Shown in pieces: positions 35,871 to 44,881 of a DNA stretch of 64,000 nt. Source of the DNA: an uncultured Campylobacter sp. (GTDB lineage: Bacteria > Campylobacterota > Campylobacteria > Campylobacterales > Campylobacteraceae). Under the pieces are notes generated by a model. That model saw nothing but the letters and a program-made list of their open reading frames with translations. It was not told the origin of the DNA and made no database searches. Location: NCBI RefSeq assembly GCF_937973075.1, contig NZ_CALBWL010000065.1, forward strand, positions 62,001 through 126,000. The letters run 5' to 3'. A program made the position numbers and the translations under genes. Positions within the stretch are counted from its first letter, which is position 1. Each line of letters begins with the position of its first letter.

Positions 35871-36521
35871 CTATTTCGCCAGCAGCTCTTTTACCGCGGC
35901 GACCATTTCATCGACGGAACCGAACGAGGAGGTGTTTAAGAGATACTTGCCGCTCACGACGAACGCTGGCACGCCTGAAATCACCGCGACCTCGTAGCCC
36001 GCGTCCCACTGCGTAAGCAGAGCCTGCGCCTTTTTGCTAGCAAGCGCCGCTTCGTATTCGCTCATGCTCACGCCGGCGGCATCCAGCGCGGTTTTGATAA
36101 ACCTTTGCTTATCGCTACCGCCGCCAAAATCGTCCTTTTTGTCGTGGATCGCTTTATAAATCGCGAATTTCGCCTTTTTAAATTTCGACTCATCGCTTAG
36201 CAGGCTCACATCGTCCTTTTCATCAATCACGATGAGCGCTGCGAATATACCGCTCGCCGTCTGTCCGAACACGCCCTTGGTCTTTAGATGCCACGGCAAA
36301 AACTCCGTCCCCTCAAGCTTTTTCATTAGCTGCGGCGTAACCGTCCTGTCGAACGCATAGCAGTGCGGGCACTCGTAGTTAAAAATTTTAACGACGCTGT
36401 TTTTAGGCACGTTTAGCGGTTTTTGCAGCACTTGATAATTAACGCCCTCCTCTAGCGCGTTTGCACCGATGCCGAGCAGGCAAACGGCGGCTAAAGCTTT
36501 AAAAATTTTAGTGATTTTCAT
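35871..36521 (-). CDS. dsbA: DsbA-family thiol:disulfide oxidoreductase (CPHC)
   Basis: The 216-residue periplasmic protein has a signal peptide ending near residue 22, active site YECPHCYAFD near 49-58 and cis-Pro loop GVPAFVVSGKY. The CPHC motif is that of general DsbA, unlike the CPFC copy at 31.9 kb. The two are clearly related along their whole length. It probably oxidises a range of exported proteins and may back up DsbL. AAAGGAAT precedes the ATG. Confidence 0.88.
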   Translation of the reverse strand: MKITKIFKALAAVCLLGIGANALEEGVNYQVLQKPLNVPKNSVVKIFNYECPHCYAFDRTVTPQLMKKLEGTEFLPWHLKTKGVFGQTASGIFAALIVIDEKDDVSLLSDESKFKKAKFAIYKAIHDKKDDFGGGSDKQRFIKTALDAAGVSMSEYEAALASKKAQALLTQWDAGYEVAVISGVPAFVVSGKYLLNTSSFGSVDEMVAAVKELLAK

Positions 36522-36646
36522 AAAATTCCTTTGCGGTAAATTTCAAAGATTGTATAAAATAAAGGGTAAATTTGAGATTAAAGCGGACAAAGGCAAGGCG
36601 GCTTCCCACAGAAAATATATAAAATAGCAGGCTACGCCATCACGCC

Positions 36647-36703
36647 GCTTGAGCGAGCAGGCTAATTTATCGCTACAAGCTCTATTTCTGATCTCGCTCA
36701 AGC
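36647..36703. repeat. 11-bp perfect inverted repeat with 35-bp spacer
   Basis: GCTTGAGCGAG (36647-36657) and its exact complement CTCGCTCAAGC (36693-36703) flank 35 bases in the gap between dsbA and the aldo-keto reductase. No T-tract follows on either strand, so a standard terminator is not obvious; a structured leader or mobile-element remnant is possible. Confidence 0.6.
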
Positions 36704-36776
36704 TCAAATTTAATAGCAAGGATTGCACGCTCGCGGCTTAATTCTACAGCATGCAATCGCTTTACTTTAATAAATT

Positions 36777-37631
36777 TTACTTACCAAAAGCATGTATTAT
36801 CCACTTTACGCGCTCGGCGTCTCTATGATCAAAAAATAGCGTCTTGCCTGTATCCAGCGCAGCAATGGCAGCCATATCATCAGGCGCAAGCGTAAAATCA
36901 AAAATGTCGAAATTTTGCCTCATTCGCTCTATTTTTACGCTTTTTGGAATGACGATGATGCCGCGCTGAATTAACCAGCGCAAAATAACCTGAGCTGAGC
37001 TTTTGCCGTATTTTTCACCGATACTGCTTAGCACGGCGTTTTTAAATATATCGTTTTTACCCTCGGCGAAGCTAGCCCACGATTCAAACACTATGCCGTA
37101 GCCATCAAGCGTGCGCTTTAACGTTTCACGCTGATAAAATGGATGGCACTCAAGCTGATTTACCGCAGGGATGACGCCGCTGTTTTCGCAAAGATCCACT
37201 ACACGATCAGCGTAGAAATTGCTAACGCCGATAGAGCGGATGCGGCCCTCTTTTTTAATCCTACTCATCGCTCGCCAAGCGCCGTAAATATCGCCATATG
37301 GCTGATGAATGAGATAAAGGTCGAGGTAGTCAAGCCCTAGCTTTTTCATCGACGCATCGAATGCCTTTAGCGCGCGCTCCTCACCTGCGTCGCTGATCCA
37401 AAGCTTAGTAGTGATAAACAGCTCCTCGCGCTTTAACCCGCCTGCAAGAGTCGTCTTAATTGCTGCGCCTACGCTTTCTTCATTAAAATACGCCTTTGCC
37501 GTATCGATGCTGCGGTAACCCATGCTGATCGCATCCTCGACGCATCTTTGAGCCTCTTTCGGATCTACCTGAAATACGCCAAATCCTAAAATCGGCATCT
37601 TATTGCCGTCGTTTAAGGTTACAAATTCCAT
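36777..37631 (-). CDS. Aldo/keto reductase
   Basis: The 284-residue protein is an NADPH-dependent carbonyl reductase of the AKR family, 2,5-diketo-gluconate-reductase-like group. The tetrad is visible: Asp and Tyr in SIDTAKAYFNE, Lys in ITTKLWISD, and His in YLIHQPYG. GVSNFYADR and the NADP-binding IPKSVKIERMRQN motif follow. The substrate is unknown. It follows the second assT gene on the same strand 130 bp downstream, so read-through is possible. Confidence 0.9.
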   Translation of the reverse strand: MEFVTLNDGNKMPILGFGVFQVDPKEAQRCVEDAISMGYRSIDTAKAYFNEESVGAAIKTTLAGGLKREELFITTKLWISDAGEERALKAFDASMKKLGLDYLDLYLIHQPYGDIYGAWRAMSRIKKEGRIRSIGVSNFYADRVVDLCENSGVIPAVNQLECHPFYQRETLKRTLDGYGIVFESWASFAEGKNDIFKNAVLSSIGEKYGKSSAQVILRWLIQRGIIVIPKSVKIERMRQNFDIFDFTLAPDDMAAIAALDTGKTLFFDHRDAERVKWIIHAFGK

Positions 37632-37714
37632 TTTAGCTCCTTTGCTAAAAAATTCATCTTATATAAAAATTTAAAATTTCGCACTTAATTTGCAAAATTC
37701 TATCCGCACCAAAG

Positions 37715-37753
37715 CGACAGGTTGGAATTTAAAAGCCAAATTTCAACCTATCG
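37715..37753 (-). terminator. Imperfect hairpin after the second assT
   Basis: CGACAGGTTGGAATTT (37715-37730) pairs with AAATTTCAACCTATCG (37738-37753) with two mismatches, just downstream of the assT stop. No clean T-run follows on the minus strand, so termination may be weak. Confidence 0.5.
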
Positions 37754-37760
37754 CGAAATT

Positions 37761-39533
37761 TTAATAATCAAAGATATTCGGATCGATCACCAGCGCGCGG
37801 TAGGCTACGTCGTCTCTTGACGCAGACTCCACGTCCATTTCAAATTTGACGTCGTTGCTCTTCGGATCGATCTCTACGAGTACCATTTTGATCGTCTTAT
37901 CGGGCTTTAGCAGATAGACGTTCGAGCTTGAGATGAAGTACGTGCTTTTATCCTTTTGCCACTCCACGTTGCTAGTAACCGCGCTGTAAAAGTCAAATCC
38001 GCGCTCCTTGCCAAACTCCCACGTCTGCTCGACGGTGCCCTTTTTCTCGTCGATCTTGTACTCGACCGCGCGAGAGTATTTTTCCTCTTTTAGCGCAGGC
38101 TGCTCCATGCCGCGGCCGTCGCCGTTGTCAAATACGCTGATGTGCTTTACGCTACCCTTGTTGTCGTAGCGCGGAGTTAGCCACGCGGTGTGCTGCGTCC
38201 ACGACCAGTCGAAGTCGCCCTCGCATTTTGAGTTTTCGCATTTGATTTTGTTACCGTTTTTATCCACGGGCACTAGCACTTTTTCTTTAAAGTCCGCGCT
38301 CCAGCCCTCGGGCGATGCGAGGATCCATTTTACTTTTTTGTCGCGGCCGATCTTAACGATGCCTTGGTGGCGAAGCGAGAGGATGATGCCGTCGTCGCTA
38401 GGATCGTGCGAGATCGAGTTTACGTGCGCCCAGTTGCGTCCCGTGCCGGTCGAGGTCACGTCGCCGAATGGCAGATCGTCGCTGATTTTGATCTCTTTGG
38501 CGTCCATGTCGATATTTAGGCACACGGCACGAGCGTCAAGAGCCTTGATGAGGTTGCTGCGGTAGACGTTTTTGCCGAAAATTTCATTCAGATCCCACTC
38601 GTCCACGACCTTGCCGCTGCCGTCCACTTCGATGATGTGATCTCTGATCGTATGCGAAATTCTGCCGTCAGGATGATGGTAGTTATATTTACCGACGCGA
38701 AGCAGCAAGTGATCGCCTTTAAGCGGCATCACCTCGTGGCTAAGGTCGATGTAGCCGCGCGGCAGCTCGCGGTTATACACCTCTTTGCCCATCATATCGT
38801 AGCGCATATATCGCTGCGCCATACCCCAGCTAAGATCGCCGTTTGGCAGCTGATGAAAGCCCATCATCATGCCGCCGTCCATCACTCTTCGCTCGCTGCG
38901 GTCGTAAAATTTCTGATAATCCAGATACCATCTGACCTCGCCCTGAGTATCGACGACGAAATTTTCTGTGAAATCATTCCAGCTAGCCGCGCCGCCGTTT
39001 TTCCAATCAAGCGGCTTATAAACGCTCGTGATGGTGTTGTTGATGAGGTAGAGCCTGTTTTTAAACGCGGGATCGACCTTTTTAACCTTCATCTTTTGCA
39101 TGTGGCTAAATCTATAATCGCGGCTATACGTCACGATCGGCTGAGCGTAAATTTTATACTTTTCGACCTTCTTTTCGCCGTTAAAAACGTAGCTTACTTC
39201 GACCTCGTTTAGATAGTCCGGATACAGCCCCCAGATCGGCACGCCGTCGTGCGTCAGCAGCGCATGCTCGGAGACGTTATAGGCGATATCGATGCCGCCG
39301 TTAGGTTTGCCCAGCACCCGCACGTGGATATCCTTGATGTCCTTGCCCGCCCTATCGATGACGGCAGTCAGAGGCGCCACGTCGTATGGGTTGATAAACA
39401 CCGAGCCAAGCTCGCCCTGGGTTTTTACCTGATGCGCCAAAACGCCCGCACTCGCCGTCTGCGGCACCGCTATAAACGCGCCGCTTGCCAAGGCCGCAGC
39501 CAAAACGATAGAACCGAAAAAATTCTTACGCAT
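37761..39533 (-). CDS. assT: Arylsulfate sulfotransferase AssT (copy 2)
   Basis: The 590-residue paralogue has a signal peptide (cleavage near residue 29) and the same domain order as copy 1. Matching active-site segments are DLSHEVM, GRNWAHVNSISHDPSDDGI, SLRHQGIV and WTQHTAW, and the Cys pair IKCENSKC again precedes the catalytic His. By eye the two copies share roughly 40-50% of residues, so the duplication is old or the copies came separately. They may differ in donor or acceptor phenols. AGGAGCG precedes the ATG. Confidence 0.93.
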   Translation of the reverse strand: MRKNFFGSIVLAAALASGAFIAVPQTASAGVLAHQVKTQGELGSVFINPYDVAPLTAVIDRAGKDIKDIHVRVLGKPNGGIDIAYNVSEHALLTHDGVPIWGLYPDYLNEVEVSYVFNGEKKVEKYKIYAQPIVTYSRDYRFSHMQKMKVKKVDPAFKNRLYLINNTITSVYKPLDWKNGGAASWNDFTENFVVDTQGEVRWYLDYQKFYDRSERRVMDGGMMMGFHQLPNGDLSWGMAQRYMRYDMMGKEVYNRELPRGYIDLSHEVMPLKGDHLLLRVGKYNYHHPDGRISHTIRDHIIEVDGSGKVVDEWDLNEIFGKNVYRSNLIKALDARAVCLNIDMDAKEIKISDDLPFGDVTSTGTGRNWAHVNSISHDPSDDGIILSLRHQGIVKIGRDKKVKWILASPEGWSADFKEKVLVPVDKNGNKIKCENSKCEGDFDWSWTQHTAWLTPRYDNKGSVKHISVFDNGDGRGMEQPALKEEKYSRAVEYKIDEKKGTVEQTWEFGKERGFDFYSAVTSNVEWQKDKSTYFISSSNVYLLKPDKTIKMVLVEIDPKSNDVKFEMDVESASRDDVAYRALVIDPNIFDY

Positions 39534-39721
39534 ATTCGCTCCTTTTGGGTAAATTTATTGAATTTTACTACTACCAAGTCACACAATAATCATACTAGCT
39601 TTAAATCAAATTTAAAGTTAAATTCTAATATATCTACTTAAATTTTAGAACACAAGCGAGACGGGTAACAGTTTAAAATTTGATATAATTAGCCCTGCTT
39701 TATCAAATTTAAGGAGAGAAA

Positions 39722-39931
39722 ATGCCATTCGTAAATATAAAAGTAGCCGCTCCGGAGCCTACAAAAGAGCAAAAAAAGCAAATCATCGCCGAGATTACGG
39801 ACACGCTAGCACGCGTATTAGGCAAAGACCCAGCCGCAATACTCGTGATGATCGAAACACTCGATATGGACAGCATCGGTAAAAGCGGTCTAAGTCTTGA
39901 GGAGATCAAACAAAATAAAGAGAAAAAATGA
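39722..39931 (+). CDS. 4-oxalocrotonate tautomerase family protein
   Basis: This 69-residue protein is a small tautomerase. The N-terminal Pro that becomes the catalytic residue after Met removal is present (MPFVNIKV), followed by the family's amphipathic helix (TKEQKKQIIAEITDTLARVLG). Such enzymes isomerise keto-enol compounds, and the true substrate here is unknown. AAGGAG precedes the ATG and a TATAAT-like box lies at about 39683. Confidence 0.88.
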   Translation: MPFVNIKVAAPEPTKEQKKQIIAEITDTLARVLGKDPAAILVMIETLDMDSIGKSGLSLEEIKQNKEKK

Positions 39932-40532
39932 GCGAATTTTTATAGGATTTTGAGCCAAAATCACGCTCGCAGCGCACACTATTTGCGCCATCAAGTAGTC
40001 TAAATTTATCGAACGAGCAGGTAGCAGTTTAAAAAACGCCGCAGCGATCTGCTCTATCGGGCGAGTGTCGAATCTCTCGCCGAGGATTAGCGGCGGAAGC
40101 GATCTGGAGGCTGTCAAAGCCGAGCTCGCTCACGCGCCGCTCGATCTGCCCTTTGGCGCGCAGATAAAAGCTTGGCGAACCTTCGCTCGCACCCGGAGCT
40201 GATACGAGCACGAAGCGCTGCACGCCCACTGCTTTGCCCCACTTTGCCGCTGCATAGACGTAGTCCACATCCACGCGCAAAAACGCTTCATGCGAACCCG
40301 CCTGCTTCATCGTCGCGCCAAACGCGCAAAAAATTTCGTCAAATTTATGCGGCGCGATATCCGAAATGCTCTCAAAATCAATGATCCGCGCGCGAAGCTT
40401 AGGACGGCAAAAGCCTATCTCGCGGCGCGTCCATACTTCTACCTCATCGTAACCCGGGCTCTCGCAAAGCTAGCGCACCGATTCCCTACATACGACGCCC
40501 GTAGCGCCTAGCACTAAGGCGGATTTTCCCAT
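39890..40532 (-). pseudogene. Decayed NAD(P)-binding Rossmann-fold oxidoreductase
   Basis: From ATG 40532, with a good AAGGAG site, the frame reads KSALVLGATGVV (an NAD(P)-binding GxTGxxG-type motif) and hits a TAG after ~20 codons. It then continues in frame (FCAFGATMKQAG, KAVGVQRFVLVSAPGA) to ~40110, where a frameshift leads to PPLILGER and RPIEQIA in the next frame. This is an epimerase-like or HIM1-like protein of ~210 residues with a nonsense codon plus a frameshift. The 3' limit is uncertain because the last frame runs into the tautomerase gene. Confidence 0.8.
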
Positions 40533-40782
40533 TTTCACTCCTTAAATTTCTTTAAATTTTAACGCGCTTTGGGGTCAAATTTAGCTCAGGCGTGCGTTAC
40601 GCGAAATTTTATACCGCATATCGTCCACACGGCGCGGCTCATCGTGCGATCTATAAATGCGTAAAATTCAAAGGCGCCTGCCTGCGCAGCTTGTCGCTAC
40701 GAAGCCAATCAAGTCCTGCCCGCACGTAAAGAAGCAACTTAACAGCGCAAGCTATAAGTGAGCTTGCGCCTCGCCCGATCCG

Positions 40783-41544
40783 CTATTTGGCGGCTGCTAT
40801 ATAATTAAATTTCGGTTCGCTAAGTTTAAATTCGAAGCTAGCCAAATCCACCTCTCCGATGCATGCATCGCTATCGTAAAGCGTGAGCAAAAATTCTGCC
40901 GTTTGTTCGCTGCTGTGGTATTGCGAAAACGCCGCATCATAATCAAATCCGCGCTTTCCCGAAGCTACGTCGCAAAACTCGCTTTTAGTCGCGGCGGGCG
41001 CTAGAATTTTAGCCTGCATTTTGGCCTCTTTATCCTGCGCCAGCTCGTGGCGCAAACCCTCAGTGAAAGCACTTACGAAAAATTTTGTAGCACAATACGG
41101 CACGACGCCGGGCGCCAGAAAATAGCCACCCACGGAGGAGATGTTTATCAGCTGAGTTTGTTTGCGTTTGTAATCTCGCACAAATAAGCTCGAAAGTATC
41201 GCGAGCGCGGTTACGTTTAGATCTATCATTCTTACCGTTTTTTGTAAATCCTGCTCTCCCACTAAGCCAAAATCCCCAAAGCCAGCGCTATTAATTAGCG
41301 CCTTTAGCTCGTAGCTTTTTAGCTCGTCCCAAAGCGCTAAGACGTTTTCGCTGCGCGCAAGGTCGCAAATTTTAATAACGACGTCCGATTTGGGCGCGAT
41401 CTGCGCGATCTCGTCCTTTAAGCTTTGCAGAAGCTCCGCTCTGCGCGCGATTAGGATCAAATTTTCTCCGCGCCTCGCAAACGCCTTTGCCGTAGCCGCT
41501 CCGATACCCGAACTCGCGCCCGTGATGACGATATATTTTTTCAC
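40783..41544 (-). CDS. Short-chain dehydrogenase/reductase
   Basis: The 253-residue SDR has the TGASSGIGAATA cofactor motif at residues ~7-18, NSAGFGDFG near 88, the catalytic Ser in INISSVGG and the YCATKFF Tyr-x3-Lys pair near 155. It probably reduces or oxidises a small carbonyl or alcohol; the Arg residues after the first strand favour NADP. Substrate unknown. The gene stands alone on the minus strand. Confidence 0.9.
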   Translation of the reverse strand: MKKYIVITGASSGIGAATAKAFARRGENLILIARRAELLQSLKDEIAQIAPKSDVVIKICDLARSENVLALWDELKSYELKALINSAGFGDFGLVGEQDLQKTVRMIDLNVTALAILSSLFVRDYKRKQTQLINISSVGGYFLAPGVVPYCATKFFVSAFTEGLRHELAQDKEAKMQAKILAPAATKSEFCDVASGKRGFDYDAAFSQYHSSEQTAEFLLTLYDSDACIGEVDLASFEFKLSEPKFNYIAAAK

Positions 41545-41652
41545 TTTTTATCCTTTTTAGATTCTTTAGTTTGAAATTTTATCGAAGCTCGCCGCGTATT
41601 CACGCGTGCGCTCGTCTTAAATTTACAAATTTGCCGGCATTTTGCGAGGTGC

Positions 41653-42229
41653 TTACTCGCCGCTTATGGGCGTGCGCTTAGTGTCCACCGCTTTGCCGTC
41701 TAGATAGTACCGACCGCCGGCGACGTAGTGAAGCGTTTTCAGCTCGTCAGGAACCTTTTCAAACAGCCAGTGTCCGCCGTCAAAGACTCTCTCGTCCGCA
41801 TACGCCGCGACGACCTCGCCGATGAAAAGATCATAGCTCTGCTCATTGTGAGGCTCGGGGATACGCTTACAAACGAGCCATGCCGCGCAGCCCGCGATCA
41901 GCGGTACGCGGGAGTCATCTTGATAAAAAATTTCCACGTTTTTCATCTTGTCCGCGTTATCAAAGCGCGAGTTGTTTTCGGCGCCAAGCTCGCTAACCAG
42001 CTCCGCCTGCGCGGCCGTGGGGATCTGCACGGCGAAATACCCGCTCTTTTCGATGAGCGTCCTCGTGTACGAGCCGTTGTGCGGCACGATGGTAACCTTG
42101 TCATAATCAAGCGCCTGTGCCCACGTTATCGCCATCGCATTGACGTCATCGCCGTATTTGGCCGATACGAGCGTGGTCGCGCCCGGGTTTGGGATATGAT
42201 TTTTGTAGATCGACTTTGATGATAGCCAT
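41653..42229 (-). pseudogene. Flavin reductase-like protein gene with frameshift near the start
   Basis: A well-placed start (ATG 42229 after AAGGAGC) reads MAIIKVDLQK and then goes out of frame at a run of five A/T (42200-42204). One base less in that run restores IPNPGATTLVSAKYG and joins the long frame that starts at ATG 42135. The joined ~191-residue protein is a split-barrel FMN-binding flavin reductase family member (LVCKRIPEPHN, LFIGEVVAAY). As written, translation would have to begin at 42135 and lose the first strand. A sequencing error is possible. Confidence 0.75.
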
Positions 42230-42405
42230 TTTTGCTCCTTTGATTAAATTTTATCGGCGGCAGATACCGCAAATAACCGAATCGGCTCGGTATTAATTTG
42301 CCCTAAATTTAAGCCTTAGGCTCTACTAGATCGGCTAAACCTTGGCGCGCTTGGATTAAATTTCTCCGCAGCGCGCGAAATTTGGCGGGTTTAAAATTTC
42401 ACCCG

Positions 42406-42870
42406 CTATTTTCTGCGGATCTTATAGCTATTGCCGCTTTTTAGCAGCGAAATTTTGCCGTCCTTCGAGACATAACCGCCTCCCTTTGCGCGCAAGATCA
42501 CGCTCTCAGGCAGGCTCGACCAAAAAATTTCGACCCTGCTTTTATCCGCGGAAAATATCCCGTAGATCGCGAGCGTGGCGTTATCAGGGTCGTGCAGCCT
42601 CACGTCCGCGACGTCAAAAACCTGCACGCAGCCATTCTTGATCTTTGAAAAGCTCTGCCCTGCGGCGACTAAGCAGCCGTGCTCGTCCATGCCGCCGCCT
42701 ACCATCGGTCCCTGCACGGCGGGCACCTTGCAGACGCCCTCGCTCGTGCCACAGTCCGCAGCCGCGCTTTCGCTTCTCTTATCCGCCTCCTTGCCTATCT
42801 TTGCATCGTGCGCCGCGCAGCCGCACAAAAGCGCCGCCGCAAAGGCCGCGATTAAAATTTTACCTCTCAT
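42406..42870 (-). CDS. Predicted lipoprotein, function unknown
   Basis: The 154-residue protein has a signal peptide ending in the lipobox LLCGC (lipidated Cys near residue 18). A Ser/Ala-rich linker with Cys pairs follows, and then DEHGCLVAAGQSFSKIKNGC, a motif I have seen in uncharacterised bacterial lipoproteins. The C-terminal part is short beta-rich and basic. It follows a tannase-family gene on the same strand with a 21-bp gap, so the two may be co-transcribed. Confidence 0.75.
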   Translation of the reverse strand: MRGKILIAAFAAALLCGCAAHDAKIGKEADKRSESAAADCGTSEGVCKVPAVQGPMVGGGMDEHGCLVAAGQSFSKIKNGCVQVFDVADVRLHDPDNATLAIYGIFSADKSRVEIFWSSLPESVILRAKGGGYVSKDGKISLLKSGNSYKIRRK

Positions 42871-42891
42871 CTTTACTCCTTTAAATAAATT

Positions 42892-44475
42892 TTATCTGCA
42901 CTCAAAGCTACTCGCGTTATTTTCGTCGCCGCCTACGTAGGTAGCCACTTTAGGATACGCGCAAATCGGAATCTGCTTGCCGGCGCGACTCGTGCTTTTA
43001 CCTAGCAGGCTAGATGGAGCCGTTCCCTGCTCGCGCCACGCCTCAAGCGCGCTTAGCGGATCGACGTCATCGATGCCGTTACCGCCGCCGCAGTGATTCA
43101 TCCCAGGCAAGGCAAAAAATCGCGCAAACTCATCCGCGTTCGCGTTCGTTTCCGCTAGCTTTTTAAACCAATCGCGCTGATCCATCGCCGAAAACACGGG
43201 ATCAGAGACGCCCGTTACGATGATGAGCTTACCGCCGTTAGCGCGGAAGCTATCAAGCTTAGTCGAAATCGCATCGTTTATCGCTGCGGTCTCGGACGTT
43301 CGCTCTACGTCCTTATCAAAATCAAAGCTCATCAGATCAAACTCCGGTTGCGGCGGCGTCAAGAAATAATAATTCATTGAGCCCTTTGAGAGCACGATAT
43401 TTCTAGCATTTGGCTCGGCGCTTTGCGAGTCGCCAAGCTTCCACATGCGCCAGCCGGGCTGATTTACCCCCGCGTCGTAAAACCAGCCGCTGTAAATTTG
43501 CTCGCCTTTGCTGTTTTTTGCGCCCTCAAAAATCGCCTTTATCGCAGAAATTTTATCTTTGGGCAGATCAAGGCCACTAGGATCAAACTCGCAACTTTCC
43601 CAAGCGCCGATGATGCCGTCTTTTAGGCCGTCGAGCGCGTCGCATTTATCTAAAACCGCCCTGCTTAGCTTATCCAGATCCTCCTGCGTAAGGGCGTTTG
43701 CGAAAATTTTATCTCCCGCGGCATTTTTAGGCGCGATCTTCATTAATTGCTGATTGTCCCACTGCTCCGCTATCGCCGCGCGAGAAAGCCTAAAGCCCGG
43801 GTTTGCCGCGATTACGCCGTCGAATTCGAGCGGATACCTCTGCGCCGCCATCAGAGCCGAGCGTCCGCCGTTTGAGCAGCCCATAAAGTAGCTGTGCGCG
43901 GGCGCTTTTTTATACGCCGAAAAAACCAGCTGCTTAGAGACGCTCGCGACCTTGCCGATAGCCTGATACGCATAATCCAACCGCGCCTGTTGCTCAAGTC
44001 CGAACTCGGGCGTAGGCGTAGGGTGTCCCGAATCGGTCGCAACTACCGCATAGCCCCTCATAAGCGCGGGCGTTGCGGTGCTAGTGCGGATAGGCACGGC
44101 GCCAAGAGCCGGCGCGACGAAGCCGTCCAAGCCGCCTCCACCCTGAAATAGCAGCTTGCCGTTCCAGTCGCCCGGCAAGCGCAGCTCAAATTTTATGCCG
44201 TAATGCTTGCCGTCCGAGCCCGTGCGCGAGGCTATCTCGCCGTGAATTATACAGTGCGGCGCGGCTTTTAGCGTCTTTTTGGCTCCGCCGGTTAGCGCAG
44301 ACATCTTATCGGCGCCGATTTCGCCGCTTTGATTCCAGATCGCTTCACCGATCTTTGTATCGTAAATCTTTGCACCTTTTAGCGCCGCGCAAGCCCGCTC
44401 GTCAAAATCGCTCGCAAGCGCCCCCTGCAAGCCCAAAGCAGCTGTAAAGGTTGCAACTAAAATTTTATATTTCAT
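42892..44475 (-). CDS. Tannase/feruloyl esterase family protein
   Basis: I start at ATG 44475, which has AAAGGAGCGGCA upstream and begins a signal peptide; the frame extends 31 codons further but without a ribosome site. The 527-residue secreted protein has the tannase-family nucleophile motif GCSNGGRSALM (near residue 174), the NPGF segment, an Asp in VTGVSDPVFS and the catalytic His in PGMNHCGGG. The family hydrolyses esters of aromatic acids (gallates, ferulates). It may feed phenolics to the sulfotransferases, but that is speculation. Confidence 0.88.
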   Translation of the reverse strand: MKYKILVATFTAALGLQGALASDFDERACAALKGAKIYDTKIGEAIWNQSGEIGADKMSALTGGAKKTLKAAPHCIIHGEIASRTGSDGKHYGIKFELRLPGDWNGKLLFQGGGGLDGFVAPALGAVPIRTSTATPALMRGYAVVATDSGHPTPTPEFGLEQQARLDYAYQAIGKVASVSKQLVFSAYKKAPAHSYFMGCSNGGRSALMAAQRYPLEFDGVIAANPGFRLSRAAIAEQWDNQQLMKIAPKNAAGDKIFANALTQEDLDKLSRAVLDKCDALDGLKDGIIGAWESCEFDPSGLDLPKDKISAIKAIFEGAKNSKGEQIYSGWFYDAGVNQPGWRMWKLGDSQSAEPNARNIVLSKGSMNYYFLTPPQPEFDLMSFDFDKDVERTSETAAINDAISTKLDSFRANGGKLIIVTGVSDPVFSAMDQRDWFKKLAETNANADEFARFFALPGMNHCGGGNGIDDVDPLSALEAWREQGTAPSSLLGKSTSRAGKQIPICAYPKVATYVGGDENNASSFECR

Positions 44476-44594
44476 TGCCGCTCCTTTTGAAATTTTATTA
44501 ATGGTAATTCTAACATAAAAATTTATCGTGATTTTACTGCGTTTATAAAAAATGATGGAATTCCGCACTAAACGGGGCGGAATTCCAAATTTAG

Positions 44595-44813
44595 CTAGAA
44601 GAGCGAAGCACTCGAGCGGTCCGCGGGATCGGGCTCACCCGTTACGCGATTTCGTAGATCGCGACGAAATACTTCGATCGCCCAAAACCAAACCGCGTGC
44701 CCGAAAAATTCCGAAACAAACTCATACCACGGAAGCTGAAAAAGCGGCAGCGTGATGCAATGCACCGCGATATTTACGACGATGCCAATGCGGCGCCCTG
44801 AAATAGCGTAATT
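44595..44813 (-). pseudogene. Remnant of a small membrane protein gene
   Basis: A 72-codon minus-strand frame without any start codon reads as a hydrophobic protein (IGIVVNIAVHCITLPLF, then EFVSEFFGHAVWFW) ending in a basic, polar tail. The composition is protein-like and resembles small integral membrane proteins, but a stop codon lies directly upstream. Probably the C-terminal remnant of a decayed gene. Confidence 0.5.
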
Positions 44814-44881
44814 TTATGAAATATCTCGGCAGCGAAGAGCGAAGTATACTTAATTTTAAATTCTGCTATTGTTGCGGAGCA

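Noticed and set aside
36543..36728. 61-codon minus-strand frame between dsbA and the aldo-keto reductase
   Set aside because: No ribosome site, lies over the inverted repeat, and has no recognisable domain.
38188..39641. Long plus-strand frames opposite the second assT gene
   Set aside because: Antisense to a clearly conserved enzyme; no independent evidence of coding.
42200..42204. Phase-variable homopolymer
   Set aside because: Five bases is too short for the long G or A tracts that drive phase variation in campylobacters; treated as a mutation or error.
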